A stretch of 34,196 nucleotides of DNA from CAYRVF01 sp964427535 (GTDB taxonomy: Bacteria > Chloroflexota > Ktedonobacteria > Ktedonobacterales > JADMIN01), in the NCBI GenBank assembly GCA_964427535.1, contig CAYRVF010000051.1, forward strand, positions 1 through 34,196, read 5' to 3'. Below are positions 1-8,117 of the stretch, piece after piece (the first letter of the stretch is position 1; each line of letters starts with the position of its first letter). A program made the translations under genes and the position numbers. The notes under the pieces were generated by a model. It worked only from the letters and a program-made list of their open reading frames with translations, was not told where the DNA came from and did no database searches.

Positions 1-1
1 G

Positions 2-1225
2 ATCGCGATTGCCCAGTTTGAGGCAGCGGCGGATCGTTTGCATCTCGATCAGGGGATGCGCGCCATTTTGCGCGTGCCTAAACGCGAATTGACGGCGAAC
101 TTTCCGGTGCGTATGGACGATGGCTCGGTGCGTATGTTTACCGGCTATCGCGTGCAGCATAACATCAATCGCGGACCAGCCAAAGGCGGTATCCGCTACG
201 ATGCCAACGTCACTCTCGACGAGGTGCGGGCGCTGGCGATGTGGATGACCTGGAAGTGCGCCGTTGTCGATATCCCATTTGGCGGCGCTAAGGGCGGCGT
301 CATCGTCGATCCACGCAAGCTCTCACGCACCGAGCTCGAGCGCCTGACTCGCCGCTACGCGACTGAGATCGCGGGCATCATCGGGCCGGAGAGCGACATC
401 CCCGCCCCTGACGTGAACACCAACCCACAGATCATGGCCTGGATCATGGACACGTACTCCATGCATCACGGCTACTCGATACCCGCCGTCGTCACCGGCA
501 AGCCGCTCGCGGTAGGCGGCAGCGAGGGCCGCATGGAGGCCACCGGACGCGGCGTCTTCTTCGCCACGCGTGAGGCGTGCAAGCATCTCGGCATCGACCT
601 CAAGGGCGCGCGCGTCATCGTGCAGGGCTTCGGCAATGTCGGCTCGGTCACGGCGCGGCTGATGCACGAGGCGGGCTGCACGATCGTCGGCCTGGCCGAT
701 GTCTTCGGCGGCATCTACAACAAGAACGGCATCGACGTGTCGATGGCGCTGCGCCACGTGCAAGAGCACGGCAGCCTCAAGGGTTTGCCTGGCACGCAGC
801 CGCTCGAAGGCAAAGAGATCCTTGAGCAGCCCTGCGACATCCTGATTCCCGCGGCGACCGAGGGCCAGTTGACCCATGCCAACGCGGGCCGCGTGCAGGC
901 CAAGCTGGTCGTCGAGGCGGCGAACGGCCCGACCACGACCGAGGCCGACGCGATCTTCAAGGAGCGCGGCATCGCCGTCGTGCCGGACATCCTTGCGAAC
1001 GCGGGCGGCGTGACGGTGAGCTACTTCGAGTGGGTGCAAGACCTGCAACACTTCTTCTGGTCTGAGGGCGAGATCAACAACCGGCTCGAGCGCATCATGG
1101 TGCGCAGCTTCGACGCCATCCAGAGCCGCCTCGAACAGGAGCAGTGCGACTACCGGCTCGCGGCGTACCTCGTCGCGGTCGCGCGTGTCGCCGAGGCCTC
1201 GCATGTCCGCGGTATCTATCCGTAG
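2..1225 (+). CDS. Glutamate dehydrogenase (Glu/Leu/Phe/Val dehydrogenase family), 5' end cut by window edge
   Basis: The enzyme oxidatively deaminates glutamate to 2-oxoglutarate and ammonia (or the reverse) with NAD(P), linking nitrogen and central carbon metabolism in the cytoplasm. The frame is open from base 2 and the residues before the first in-window start (TTG at 38) already match the family N-terminus, so the true start lies upstream. About 407 residues are visible, probably lacking 10-15. Seen: the glutamate-binding PAKGGIRY segment, the lysine-containing PFGGAKGGV loop, the catalytic-aspartate PAPDVNTN segment, and a Rossmann GFGNVG dinucleotide loop. Closely related valine, leucine and phenylalanine dehydrogenases share these motifs, but length and overall similarity favour glutamate. 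The gene converges on the HIT gene across a perfect inverted repeat. Confidence 0.93.
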   Translation: MAIAQFEAAADRLHLDQGMRAILRVPKRELTANFPVRMDDGSVRMFTGYRVQHNINRGPAKGGIRYDANVTLDEVRALAMWMTWKCAVVDIPFGGAKGGVIVDPRKLSRTELERLTRRYATEIAGIIGPESDIPAPDVNTNPQIMAWIMDTYSMHHGYSIPAVVTGKPLAVGGSEGRMEATGRGVFFATREACKHLGIDLKGARVIVQGFGNVGSVTARLMHEAGCTIVGLADVFGGIYNKNGIDVSMALRHVQEHGSLKGLPGTQPLEGKEILEQPCDILIPAATEGQLTHANAGRVQAKLVVEAANGPTTTEADAIFKERGIAVVPDILANAGGVTVSYFEWVQDLQHFFWSEGEINNRLERIMVRSFDAIQSRLEQEQCDYRLAAYLVAVARVAEASHVRGIYP

Positions 1226-1259
1226 ACCGCGAGCCTCCGCAACTGTTACCGCAAGGCCA

Positions 1260-1290
1260 CTATCCCCTCTCGATCGCGCAGAGGGGATAG
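1260..1290. terminator. Bidirectional stem-loop terminator between convergent genes
   Basis: CTATCCCCTCT at 1260-1270 pairs perfectly with AGAGGGGATAG at 1280-1290 (11-bp stem, 9-nt loop). A short T run (CTGTTTT) follows on the plus strand. It sits 35 bases after the glutamate dehydrogenase stop and 15 bases beyond the convergent HIT stop, so it could end both transcripts. Confidence 0.7.
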
Positions 1291-1304
1291 CTGTTTTCCA
1301 CTGT

Positions 1305-1784
1305 CTACCTGCCAGACCCCGCGAGGCGCTGCCGGACGCGGCGCTGCACCTCCAGTTGCACGCTCTCGGGCAGCGGCGGATAGTCTTTGCTGGTGATCCG
1401 CTCGGTGCCGTTCTCCATCTGCTCGACCTGCAGCTCGCCGCGAATCATCTGGTCGTTGAGCGCGTCCCCGGAGCGGTGGGGCGCGAGATGCACATGCAGG
1501 TGGGGCACGCTATCGCCGAAGATGTAGACGTAGACGCGTTCGGAGCCGGTTTCCTCGCGCAGAACCCGCGTGACCTCCGCCAGCACGGTCCCGAACGTGC
1601 GCGCCTCCTCGCCCTCCAGCTCGGCGATCGAGGGGATATGGCGCCTCGGCTCCAGATACGCGAAGCCAGGCACCTCGGCGCTGCGTGCGACGGTCAGCCG
1701 CCAGAGGGCGTCGCTCCAGACCTCGTCGCGCTCAAGCTGCTTGTCGCCATCCGTTCCCTGGCAGAGAATGCAGGTTTCGCCCAT
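1305..1784 (-). CDS. HIT family protein (histidine-triad nucleotide hydrolase/transferase-like)
   Basis: HIT proteins hydrolyse or transfer nucleoside monophosphates from substrates such as AMP-lysine, Ap4A or nucleotide sugars. The triad HLHVHLAPH lies at residues 95-103, with histidines 95, 97 and 99 forming the alpha-phosphate site. An N-terminal CILC pair (Cys5, Cys8) may bind zinc, as in many HIT proteins. The open frame runs up to 1847, but ATG at 1784 is chosen because AGGAGAGGC lies just upstream; the result is 159 residues, usual for the family. It lies 81 nt downstream of the kinase at 1866-2909 on the same strand, so the two are probably co-transcribed. The exact substrate cannot be told from sequence. 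Confidence 0.88.
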   Translation of the reverse strand: MGETCILCQGTDGDKQLERDEVWSDALWRLTVARSAEVPGFAYLEPRRHIPSIAELEGEEARTFGTVLAEVTRVLREETGSERVYVYIFGDSVPHLHVHLAPHRSGDALNDQMIRGELQVEQMENGTERITSKDYPPLPESVQLEVQRRVRQRLAGSGR

Positions 1785-1865
1785 CGTGCCTCTCCTCTCA
1801 GTATGCTCATCGCAGGCATTGTGGAGAGCCACGACGCGGTGTGTCAAAGAGGCATGCTGAGAGCA

Positions 1866-2909
1866 TCATAGTTCGAGGCCATGTGCGTCGACCCAGCACC
1901 AGAGGAAGGCGAGCTCGCGGTCGAGAAACCGGTCGCTGGCCTCTTGTAACCCCCAGATGTCGGCGCCGCCGAGAACGTGACCGAGATACCAGAGCTGACG
2001 CACCGCGACGAGCGCGGGGATGGCCTGCTCGTCGAGCGACGCGAGCAGCCGCACCTCACGGTAGCCGCGCAGATAGGCGTCGCAAAGTGCGCGGACGGTC
2101 TCCTCGCTCCAGCCGAGGCGGTGCATGCCGAGGGAGGCACCCCAGAAAAAGACGCCGATGTCATACGCGCGGAGGCCACGGCCACAGAGGTCGAAGTCGA
2201 AGATGGTGAGCGTGCCGTCGTCGCTCTGGTGAGCGTTGCCACCTTGCGCGTCGCCGTGACAGTTGCCCATGTCCGCCCCCTCGCGGGCCAGAGCCTCCAT
2301 GTGGACCGCCAGCGTCCCGGCGAGGCGGCGCATACGTTCGTCGTCGACACTACGCCCGGCAAGGCGTGGGAGAATGTGTCGCAGCGGCATGTCGATCAAC
2401 AATGCGCGGTCGAGGGCGAAGCGCGCGTGGCCGCTCGTGAAGTCGTCGGTGGCGGTGTGGATCGTGGCGACGGCGCGGCCGTACCGCTCGGCGAGTGCGG
2501 GCACCTGGCGCGGCGGCGTGACGGGCGCTCCGGGCGCGTAGGTGAAGAGCACGGCGTAGCGTACCCCTTCGGGCGCATCGACTACGATGATGTCCTCGCC
2601 GTCTCGCCGCCGCACTGGCACTGAGACGGCTACCCCGCGCTGTGCGAGGTGGCGCAACAGCTCCAGCTCGAAGCGGATGGCGGACTCTGAGCGGACGGCG
2701 GGCTGCGCTGGTCGCGGCGCTTGGTAGACCCGCAATACATACGAGGCGTCGGAGGTCTCGACGAGATAGGTATCGTTGAGACCCGGCGCGAGCAGCACAC
2801 AGCGGCAAATCGCGCCGATGTCGTATGCAGGCAAGACCTCGCCCATCAGCACCTCAGGCGCGAGAATCGAGTGTACGATGCGCCTGCTTGCGTGGTTTGT
2901 GGAAGGCAC
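1866..2909 (-). CDS. Aminoglycoside phosphotransferase / choline kinase-fold small-molecule kinase
   Basis: A 347-residue APH-fold kinase that should transfer phosphate from ATP to a small-molecule hydroxyl. The catalytic loop HGDAQGGN (residues 218-225; Asp220, Asn225) and the metal-binding DFD (238-240) are intact. A glycine-loop-like GLNDTYLVE is at 43-51, followed by YVLRVYQ, where an arginine sits near the usual ATP-binding lysine. The family includes aminoglycoside kinases, homoserine kinase type II, choline kinases and hydroxylysine kinases; the substrate cannot be assigned, and a resistance role is not implied. The start is GTG, with GAGGAGAG 5 nt upstream. It is preceded by a structured leader of about 310 nt and followed by the HIT gene. 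Confidence 0.85.
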   Translation of the reverse strand: MPSTNHASRRIVHSILAPEVLMGEVLPAYDIGAICRCVLLAPGLNDTYLVETSDASYVLRVYQAPRPAQPAVRSESAIRFELELLRHLAQRGVAVSVPVRRRDGEDIIVVDAPEGVRYAVLFTYAPGAPVTPPRQVPALAERYGRAVATIHTATDDFTSGHARFALDRALLIDMPLRHILPRLAGRSVDDERMRRLAGTLAVHMEALAREGADMGNCHGDAQGGNAHQSDDGTLTIFDFDLCGRGLRAYDIGVFFWGASLGMHRLGWSEETVRALCDAYLRGYREVRLLASLDEQAIPALVAVRQLWYLGHVLGGADIWGLQEASDRFLDRELAFLWCWVDAHGLEL

Positions 2910-2929
2910 AGTGTTCTCTCCTCACATGA

Positions 2930-3060
2930 GGCGCGCCTTCCGGTGTGGGTGAATGTGACACGAACTGAGTCGGCCAGCCGGTTTGGACTGGCGACTCGCT
3001 GTAGAGCGGCCTGGCAGGGCAGGCTGGGTCGGTTCATGCGGGATGCTGGAAGGCGCGTCC
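2930..3060 (-). promoter_or_regulatory. Structured 5' leader of the APH-fold kinase gene (candidate riboregulator)
   Basis: Read on the minus strand, several helices can be drawn. GGAAGGCGCG (3048-3057) is perfectly complementary to CGCGCCTTCC (2932-2941). Between them lie GCCTG/CAGGC (3009-3024) and a 10-bp hairpin with one bulge (2967-2997). The kinase-proximal arm ends about 9 nt before the Shine-Dalgarno sequence at 2915-2922, so pairing could influence initiation. The distal arm lies inside a possible 21-codon leader ORF. No known riboswitch class was recognised. The helices were found by eye with no free-energy calculation. Confidence 0.35.
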
Positions 3061-3099
3061 CCTACGATGGTCGATTGTCGGTGTGTGGGGGGTGGGCAT
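3034..3099 (-). CDS. Possible 21-aa leader peptide upstream of the kinase
   Basis: A 21-codon ORF begins with ATG at 3099 and has AAGGAGG seven nucleotides upstream, one of the best ribosome sites in this stretch. The peptide is rich in Pro (4), Thr (3) and His (3): MPTPHTPTIDHRRGRAFQHPA without its stop. It overlaps one arm of the long-range helix of the kinase leader, as in translation-coupled attenuators. The same frame is open to a TTG at 3216 with a GAGGAG site, which would give a 60-residue protein instead. No homologue is recognised, so this may be a chance ORF. Confidence 0.25.
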   Translation of the reverse strand: MPTPHTPTIDHRRGRAFQHPA

Positions 3100-3219
3100 A
3101 TGCGGCCTCCTTGGCGTGTACCTTCTTGTCAAAACACGAATGGAGCGCAGCAGAAGGTACCTTCCTCTTTGTCCTGTGACAGTAGTTGTACTTGCCTTAC
3201 TGGATATAGTACCCAACGA

Positions 3220-3747
3220 CTACTCCTCAAAGCTGGCACGTAACATGACCGACAGGGTCTCGCTTGGCTGCCGAAACTCGGCCTCGCTCAGCGGTGGCGG
3301 TGCCTCCAGCAGGATGAGGCCGAGGTGACACCCATACGCTTCGGCGAGGTGCGCGAGAAGCTCATGCGCAAGCTCCTCGTCGGCGTCCTCCCGGCCGCTG
3401 TAGACGGATAGGCCCAGCACGAGCTGGTTGTCCCGCGTGAAGCCGAGGATCCCCTGCTCGATCCCCATCTGATGGCATGCCGGTAGGCATTCAATGTAGG
3501 CCGTGAAAGCCCGACGCGGATAGTCCAGCCCACGCTCCAGGATGTGGGAGAGTGTCTGCGCCGGCTCCCAATCCCACCGTTCCCACCATGGCCCCTCCGT
3601 CGCCTCGGGGAACACATCTAGCGGCTCTAGCATGAGCTCTTCATCGCCGCGGTCGGCATTCGCCGCGGGGTCGACGTACTCATCTAGGAATCTGTTGAGT
3701 GTGGCGATGTCGCGCTGCCTGGTGAGACCATAGACGTCCAGCGCCAT
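3220..3747 (-). CDS. Uncharacterised 175-aa acidic protein
   Basis: An acidic soluble protein with no signal peptide or membrane segment. ATG at 3747 has AGGAGG 10 nt upstream. The N-terminal third carries a tryptophan-rich patch (GPWWERWDWEP, about residues 52-62). The middle reads RGLDYPRRAFTAY, and the C-terminal half alternates short strands and helices (QLVLGLSVYSG, then an acidic helix, then HLGLILLE), resembling a compact alpha/beta domain. No catalytic motif is evident. It begins 46 nt after the GH57 gene on the same strand and is followed by the kinase leader, so it could be the last gene of the coaX/GT4/GH57 run. I do not recognise the family well enough to assign a function. Confidence 0.75.
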   Translation of the reverse strand: MALDVYGLTRQRDIATLNRFLDEYVDPAANADRGDEELMLEPLDVFPEATEGPWWERWDWEPAQTLSHILERGLDYPRRAFTAYIECLPACHQMGIEQGILGFTRDNQLVLGLSVYSGREDADEELAHELLAHLAEAYGCHLGLILLEAPPPLSEAEFRQPSETLSVMLRASFEE

Positions 3748-3793
3748 GTCTATCAGTCCTCCTGTCGACTGTAGACGGAAGGTGGCGACGGCT

Positions 3794-5083
3794 TTAGTAG
3801 CGGGCTTCGATGCCTAGCGGCTCGCGTGATCCGGCGGCGGTGAGCGCCAGCCGTGTGACCGAGGAACGCATGCGCTCGGGCAGCCAGTGCTCCATCGCGC
3901 GAATGACGTTGAAGTAGACGCGCTGCTGCTCGGTGAGAATGCCCATCGGCCCCAGCTCCCACCACTCGCGCGGCGTGAAGTAGGCCGACACCTCCGCCTC
4001 AGGACCGGAGCGCCCGAACCACTGGATGAGGTGCAGATTGTCGGACTGCGCGAGCCACAGCGCGAGGTCGAGCAGCTCGGGGTTCTCGGTGAGCCGCGCC
4101 ACGCCCATCGTATGGATCATCAGTTGAAACACCGCCTGCTGCGCCGCGTTGCCGAGGAAGAACTCCATGCCACCAGTTCCCGCCCATGTCGTCGGGAAGA
4201 TCGGCAGCGGCAGGTGGTAGGAGGTGTCGCCGTGGCGGTCGAGTGTCTCGCTGGGCGTGTAGGTCTGGGCGCCGCGCCGGGCGAGCTCGTCGGGCAGGTG
4301 CTCCAGAAACTCGAAGATACCGCTGTCGCGCCGGTGGTGCTCGCCGAACGTCTCGAAATCCCAGCCGATGAAGACGAATTCGCCCCACGCCGCGCGCAGC
4401 CACTCGGCATAGCGGTCGGCGAGCAGCGGGAAGCCCTCCCAGCTTCGATTCGAGAAGCGGTAGCCTACGTCGTCGCTGAGGTCATAGTGGCGGCAGAAGA
4501 GCTTGGTCGGGCCGCCGTAGTGATAGAGGTGCGTCGGCTCGCGCCAGCCCATCACCCACGGACGTCCGTCCAGCAGCGTGGCCCGGAAGCCTGCCCGCTC
4601 GACGGCGTCGTAAATCGAGGCCGACATGCACATCTCGGTGGTGTCGGTTACGACGGGCCGCTTGCCGAAGATGCGCTCCATCTCGCTCGCCATCCAAACC
4701 ATGCGCTCGACGAAGAGAGGCATGTCTAGCAGGAAGACGAAGCTGTGGTACGGCTCCACGCCGACGAGCTCGACGTTCGGCTCGGCCACCAGCTCCTTAA
4801 AGCGCGCGAGCAACACGGGGTCCCACTGCTCCGCCTGGCGCAGGAACGAGACCGAGAAGCCGATGGAGAGCTTCATCCCACTCCGCACCAGCCGCAGGAA
4901 AGTCTCCGTCGCTGGATAGTAGCAAGTATTCGCGACCTTGCGGAAGTAGCGCTCGTTCATGCGATCGTCGAAGACACAGCGTTCGATATCCGCCGCGCTC
5001 GCCCCCTCAGGGATGGGTTGGGCGGGCAGCTTGATGCGACGCGGCTGATGCACCACCGTATAGATGACGATGTCGGTTGCCAT
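3794..5083 (-). CDS. Glycoside hydrolase family 57 (alpha-amylase/alpha-glucanotransferase type)
   Basis: GH57 enzymes cleave or rearrange alpha-glucans by a retaining mechanism in a (beta/alpha)7 barrel. Family landmarks are visible: HQP at residues 12-14 near the N-terminus, TDTTEMC with the probable nucleophile Glu150, and GWDFETFGEHH (240-250) with the probable acid/base Asp242. There is no signal peptide, so it acts in the cytoplasm. At 429 residues it matches the shorter GH57 alpha-amylase-like group rather than 4-alpha-glucanotransferases or branching enzymes. The gene starts 22 nt after the GT4 stop, so the pair is surely one transcript. Together they suggest synthesis and trimming of glycogen, trehalose or another alpha-glucan; the exact product is inferred. 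Confidence 0.88.
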   Translation of the reverse strand: MATDIVIYTVVHQPRRIKLPAQPIPEGASAADIERCVFDDRMNERYFRKVANTCYYPATETFLRLVRSGMKLSIGFSVSFLRQAEQWDPVLLARFKELVAEPNVELVGVEPYHSFVFLLDMPLFVERMVWMASEMERIFGKRPVVTDTTEMCMSASIYDAVERAGFRATLLDGRPWVMGWREPTHLYHYGGPTKLFCRHYDLSDDVGYRFSNRSWEGFPLLADRYAEWLRAAWGEFVFIGWDFETFGEHHRRDSGIFEFLEHLPDELARRGAQTYTPSETLDRHGDTSYHLPLPIFPTTWAGTGGMEFFLGNAAQQAVFQLMIHTMGVARLTENPELLDLALWLAQSDNLHLIQWFGRSGPEAEVSAYFTPREWWELGPMGILTEQQRVYFNVIRAMEHWLPERMRSSVTRLALTAAGSREPLGIEARY

Positions 5084-5105
5084 CGAGCGAGGCTCCTGGC
5101 GCTAG

Positions 5106-6842
5106 TCAGCTCAGCACGATGCTCTGCTTACGAGTGAGATAGAGGAGCTTGCCGGTGAGGTTGTCGATCGCCTCGTCCCAGACGAACTCGCCCGCCGTAC
5201 GCCTGCCGCCCGCGCGTATCTTGTCCAGCTCCTCAGGGTGCTGGCGGATGTGCAGCAGGTAGCCGACGATCTCGTCGGGGTCCTCGGTCTCCAGTGAGAC
5301 GGCGTTCTCGAAGCTGACCGCGTAGTCCTCGCCTGTCGAGCCAGTGAACGCGATGCCGCCCGCCGCCATGACCTCTAACCCGACCAGGCCGAACGGCTCG
5401 TGGCCGCTGTTGGCGAGCGTCGCGTCGGCGGCGGCGTAGCAGATGCGCACGAACTCCTCGGGCACGAAGAACCGCAGGTTGTAGATATCCGCCTCGCCCG
5501 CCTCGCCCGCCTCGCGCATGAGCGCCACACAGTCCTCGGTGGTCGGCCGTCTCGCCTCGATGTCTTTGACGACCAGGCCGAGATGCCGGGCGCGGCTCAA
5601 CACCTCGCCGCCGTGTGGCTCGATGCCGCCACGGATGATCATCGAGACGGGGTGCCCGGTGTACTTCAGGCGTGCCGCCGCCTCGACAGCCATCAGCCAA
5701 CGCTTATCGGGATCGAACCGGCCGATCTTGAAGAGGATAAAGCGGTCGGGGTCGCCGCGTCGCATCGACTCGCGCAGCGCCTCCACGTGCGCCTGGTTCA
5801 CTGGATCGAGGAAGCGGCGCGGAATGCCGTTGGGCACGACGAGCGGGTTCACGCCATACTCCCACAGGCGATGCTTCATGTAGCGGCTGACCGTGGTGAT
5901 GGTGGAGGTGAAGTTGAGGCGCCCCCAGTTGATGCGGTGCAGCGACATCAGGCTGTTGCAGTTCCACATGAGAATCGCGCGGTCACGGATGCCGTGCCAG
6001 TGGAGCAGATCGGACGTCCGTGAGATGGCTTCCGCCATGTGCCAGTCTTCGCCGATGACGACGACGATCTTGCCCTGCTCGATGGCTGGCCGGGCGATCT
6101 GCTCATAGACATGCTGCGGCACGGAGTCGTTGTAGTCATAGAGCTTCTGCTCTTCGCCGTCGTAGACGCCGTTTGGGTAATATTTGCTGATCCACTGGCT
6201 CCAGCGCTTGATGTGGAGCTTGCCGTCGAACCGATCCTCGGTGGAGGGCTTATTGGGGTCGCCGACGAAGATCAGGTGCGTGTCATATCCCATCTCGGCG
6301 AGCGAGGCGGTGAACTCGGCCACGCGTGTGCCCAGCCCGCCTGCCGTGGAGTAGACGTCTGGTCCCTCGAAGCACAGCGAGACGAAGACGGTGTTCTCCG
6401 GCGAGATAGCCCCATCGAGACGTGGCGCACGCACCTCCGGAGCGGGCATCGCCGGCTTCGTGGCCGCCGCGTCCTGCTCGTCCTGGGCGGGTGCCGCGAC
6501 TGGTTCGGTCGCCTGCGCCGTCTCGACTGCCTCGGCGGCCTGCGCGTTCAGCTCAGCATACTGAGTCTGCGTCGTGGCGATGCCGCTCGCGTCGATTCCG
6601 TTCGCGGGCGTCACCTCGCTCGACGTGGCGTCGGTCGCCGGTGCGGCGGCTTTGGTCGTGCGGCGCCTGCGCGGTGTTACCGGAGGAGCCGGAGCGGTCG
6701 GAGTCGCTTGTGCGGCCTCTGGAGCGGCGGCGGTCGTCGCGCGGGTGCGGCGCCTGGGAGCCGCGGGCGCCTGCGCGGCCGCCTCTGCGCCCGTCGCGTC
6801 TTGCGTGCTAGAGCTGGTCGCTGCTGGTTCTTCGGTCGTCAT
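5106..6842 (-). CDS. GT4/GT5-like glycosyltransferase (glycogen-synthase-type GT-B fold) with long disordered N-terminus
   Basis: A GT-B glycosyltransferase expected to move a sugar from a nucleotide donor to an acceptor. Residues 1-145 are Ala/Pro/Thr-rich and probably disordered, with two similar basic patches (PRRRTRATTAAAPEA near 29 and PRRRRTTKAAAPATD near 57). The catalytic part starts near 149 with an acceptor-side STAGGLG loop (165-171), like the GGLG loop of glycogen synthases. The donor side has FKIGRFDPDKRW (371-382) and the E-x7-E motif EPFGLVGLE (Glu482, Glu490). The frame is open to 6974; ATG at 6842 is preferred because GGAG precedes it closely, but the start is uncertain. It is coupled to the GH57 gene. 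ADP/UDP-glucose use is plausible but unproven. Confidence 0.87.
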   Translation of the reverse strand: MTTEEPAATSSSTQDATGAEAAAQAPAAPRRRTRATTAAAPEAAQATPTAPAPPVTPRRRRTTKAAAPATDATSSEVTPANGIDASGIATTQTQYAELNAQAAEAVETAQATEPVAAPAQDEQDAAATKPAMPAPEVRAPRLDGAISPENTVFVSLCFEGPDVYSTAGGLGTRVAEFTASLAEMGYDTHLIFVGDPNKPSTEDRFDGKLHIKRWSQWISKYYPNGVYDGEEQKLYDYNDSVPQHVYEQIARPAIEQGKIVVVIGEDWHMAEAISRTSDLLHWHGIRDRAILMWNCNSLMSLHRINWGRLNFTSTITTVSRYMKHRLWEYGVNPLVVPNGIPRRFLDPVNQAHVEALRESMRRGDPDRFILFKIGRFDPDKRWLMAVEAAARLKYTGHPVSMIIRGGIEPHGGEVLSRARHLGLVVKDIEARRPTTEDCVALMREAGEAGEADIYNLRFFVPEEFVRICYAAADATLANSGHEPFGLVGLEVMAAGGIAFTGSTGEDYAVSFENAVSLETEDPDEIVGYLLHIRQHPEELDKIRAGGRRTAGEFVWDEAIDNLTGKLLYLTRKQSIVLS

Positions 6843-7069
6843 AGTCTCCGATACCTTCTGTTCAGTCCCGCGCTGACAGGTCGTGTTTGGCGGCGGGTAC
6901 GCGGGCGCAGAAAGGAGTATGGGTGCGGGTCGTGGTCGTTCGCGTGGTGCCAATGCGCGCATCTTGCGGACCACGACAACGTAGAATGCTGTGGCAAACG
7001 TCCCTCGCCACCTTCAGACGGCTCAGCGGGAGGTAGAGTCACGGAGAAGTATCGCACACGCCGGGGGCG

Positions 7070-7933
7070 CTACTCGCGACTGGCAATCGTCCGTGATTCG
7101 GGTGTCGGCGGTTCGGGCAGCGGCAATCCGTGCAGGCGCAGATAGGCGAGACGGAGGCCGCGCAGGATGAGATGCGGGTCCACCACGTCGATCGCCGTCG
7201 TGACGCGCGACATCAGATCGGCGAGCCCGCCGTGCGCGACCACGAAGGCGGCCTCCCCGCCGGGAATCTCTCCCCGCAGTCGGGCGATGAGGCCCTCGAC
7301 CAGCCCAACGTGCCCATAGACGATGCCCGACTGCATGCTGTTCATCGTATTCTTGCCCAGCGCGTGCGGCGGCGGGACCAGCTCGACCTGATAGAGCCGC
7401 GACGCCGCGCGTGCCAACGCCTCTGCCGAGATGCCCAGCCCTGGAGCGATGGCCCCGCCGAGAAAGTCGCCCTCGCGTGAGACGCAATCGAAGCTGGTGG
7501 CGGTGCCGAACTGGATGACGATGGCCGGTCCACCGTAGAGGTGGTGCGTCGCGAACGCGCTGATGAGCCGATCGGCGCCGGTCTCCCAGGGGTTGTCGAC
7601 CAGCAGGCGCGTGCCGAGGTCGGTCTGGTGCGTTACCACGATGGCCTCGCGCCCGAGATACTGTTGGGCCAGCTCCTGGAAGACGGGGGTAAGCTGCGGC
7701 ACCACGCTCGCGAGGATGACATCCGAGATGCTGTCGAGCGTCAGCCCAGCCTGCTGGCACAGGCTCATCAGCAAGACAGCGTACTCGTCGACGGTCTTCT
7801 CGCGCGCCGTGGCGACACGCCAGCGTGCGAGCAGGGCATCGCTGTCGTGCTGGTACAGGCCGAACTTGATGCCCGTGTTGCTCACATCGATCGCCAGCAG
7901 CAGCCCGTCCTGGCCGCTCCGCGTCCGCTTCAT
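7070..7933 (-). CDS. coaX: Type III pantothenate kinase
   Basis: The enzyme phosphorylates pantothenate, the first step of coenzyme A synthesis. It has the ASKHA-fold signatures of CoaX: the phosphate-1 loop AIDVSNTGIKFG (residues 14-25, where most homologues have DVGNT), GADRLISAF (119-127, with the family's catalytic-site Asp121), and QFGTATSFD (141-149), followed by GGAIAPG. ATG at 7933 is preceded by AGGAGG seven nucleotides upstream. At 287 residues it is about 30 longer than typical, mainly from a proline-rich C-terminal tail. A good promoter lies at 7971-8000. It stands divergent from radC, and the GT4 gene follows after 227 nt. Confidence 0.95.
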   Translation of the reverse strand: MKRTRSGQDGLLLAIDVSNTGIKFGLYQHDSDALLARWRVATAREKTVDEYAVLLMSLCQQAGLTLDSISDVILASVVPQLTPVFQELAQQYLGREAIVVTHQTDLGTRLLVDNPWETGADRLISAFATHHLYGGPAIVIQFGTATSFDCVSREGDFLGGAIAPGLGISAEALARAASRLYQVELVPPPHALGKNTMNSMQSGIVYGHVGLVEGLIARLRGEIPGGEAAFVVAHGGLADLMSRVTTAIDVVDPHLILRGLRLAYLRLHGLPLPEPPTPESRTIASRE

Positions 7934-7970
7934 GCCTCGTTCCTCCTGGTTCCCCCCCCGTCTTGCGGCG

Positions 7971-8000
7971 ATTGTATGCCCGCGCGGACCAGCGGGTCAA
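7971..8000 (-). promoter_or_regulatory. Sigma-70-type promoter of coaX
   Basis: On the minus strand, TTGACC (7995-8000) and TACAAT (7971-7976) are separated by 18 nt. The -10 box lies about 37 nt upstream of the coaX ATG, giving a short leader that contains the AGGAGG site. Confidence 0.7.
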
Positions 8001-8117
8001 GGATCGGCGGATGCAGTCGGTGGCCGCTTGCTCTCATCGCGCGGAGATGCTAGCATTGGAAAGCGAGTGTGGCTCCACTGTGTATGCGACACGAACTTTG
8101 CTCAGAAGGACGGGTAT

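Noticed and set aside
1866..2909. Antibiotic-resistance aminoglycoside kinase
   Set aside because: The APH fold is shared by many metabolic kinases, and nothing in the sequence or context points to aminoglycosides.
7934..8117. Extension of radC upstream to 7563
   Set aside because: The extension is antisense to coaX and serine/arginine-rich. ATG 8118 has a proper ribosome site and gives the normal family length.
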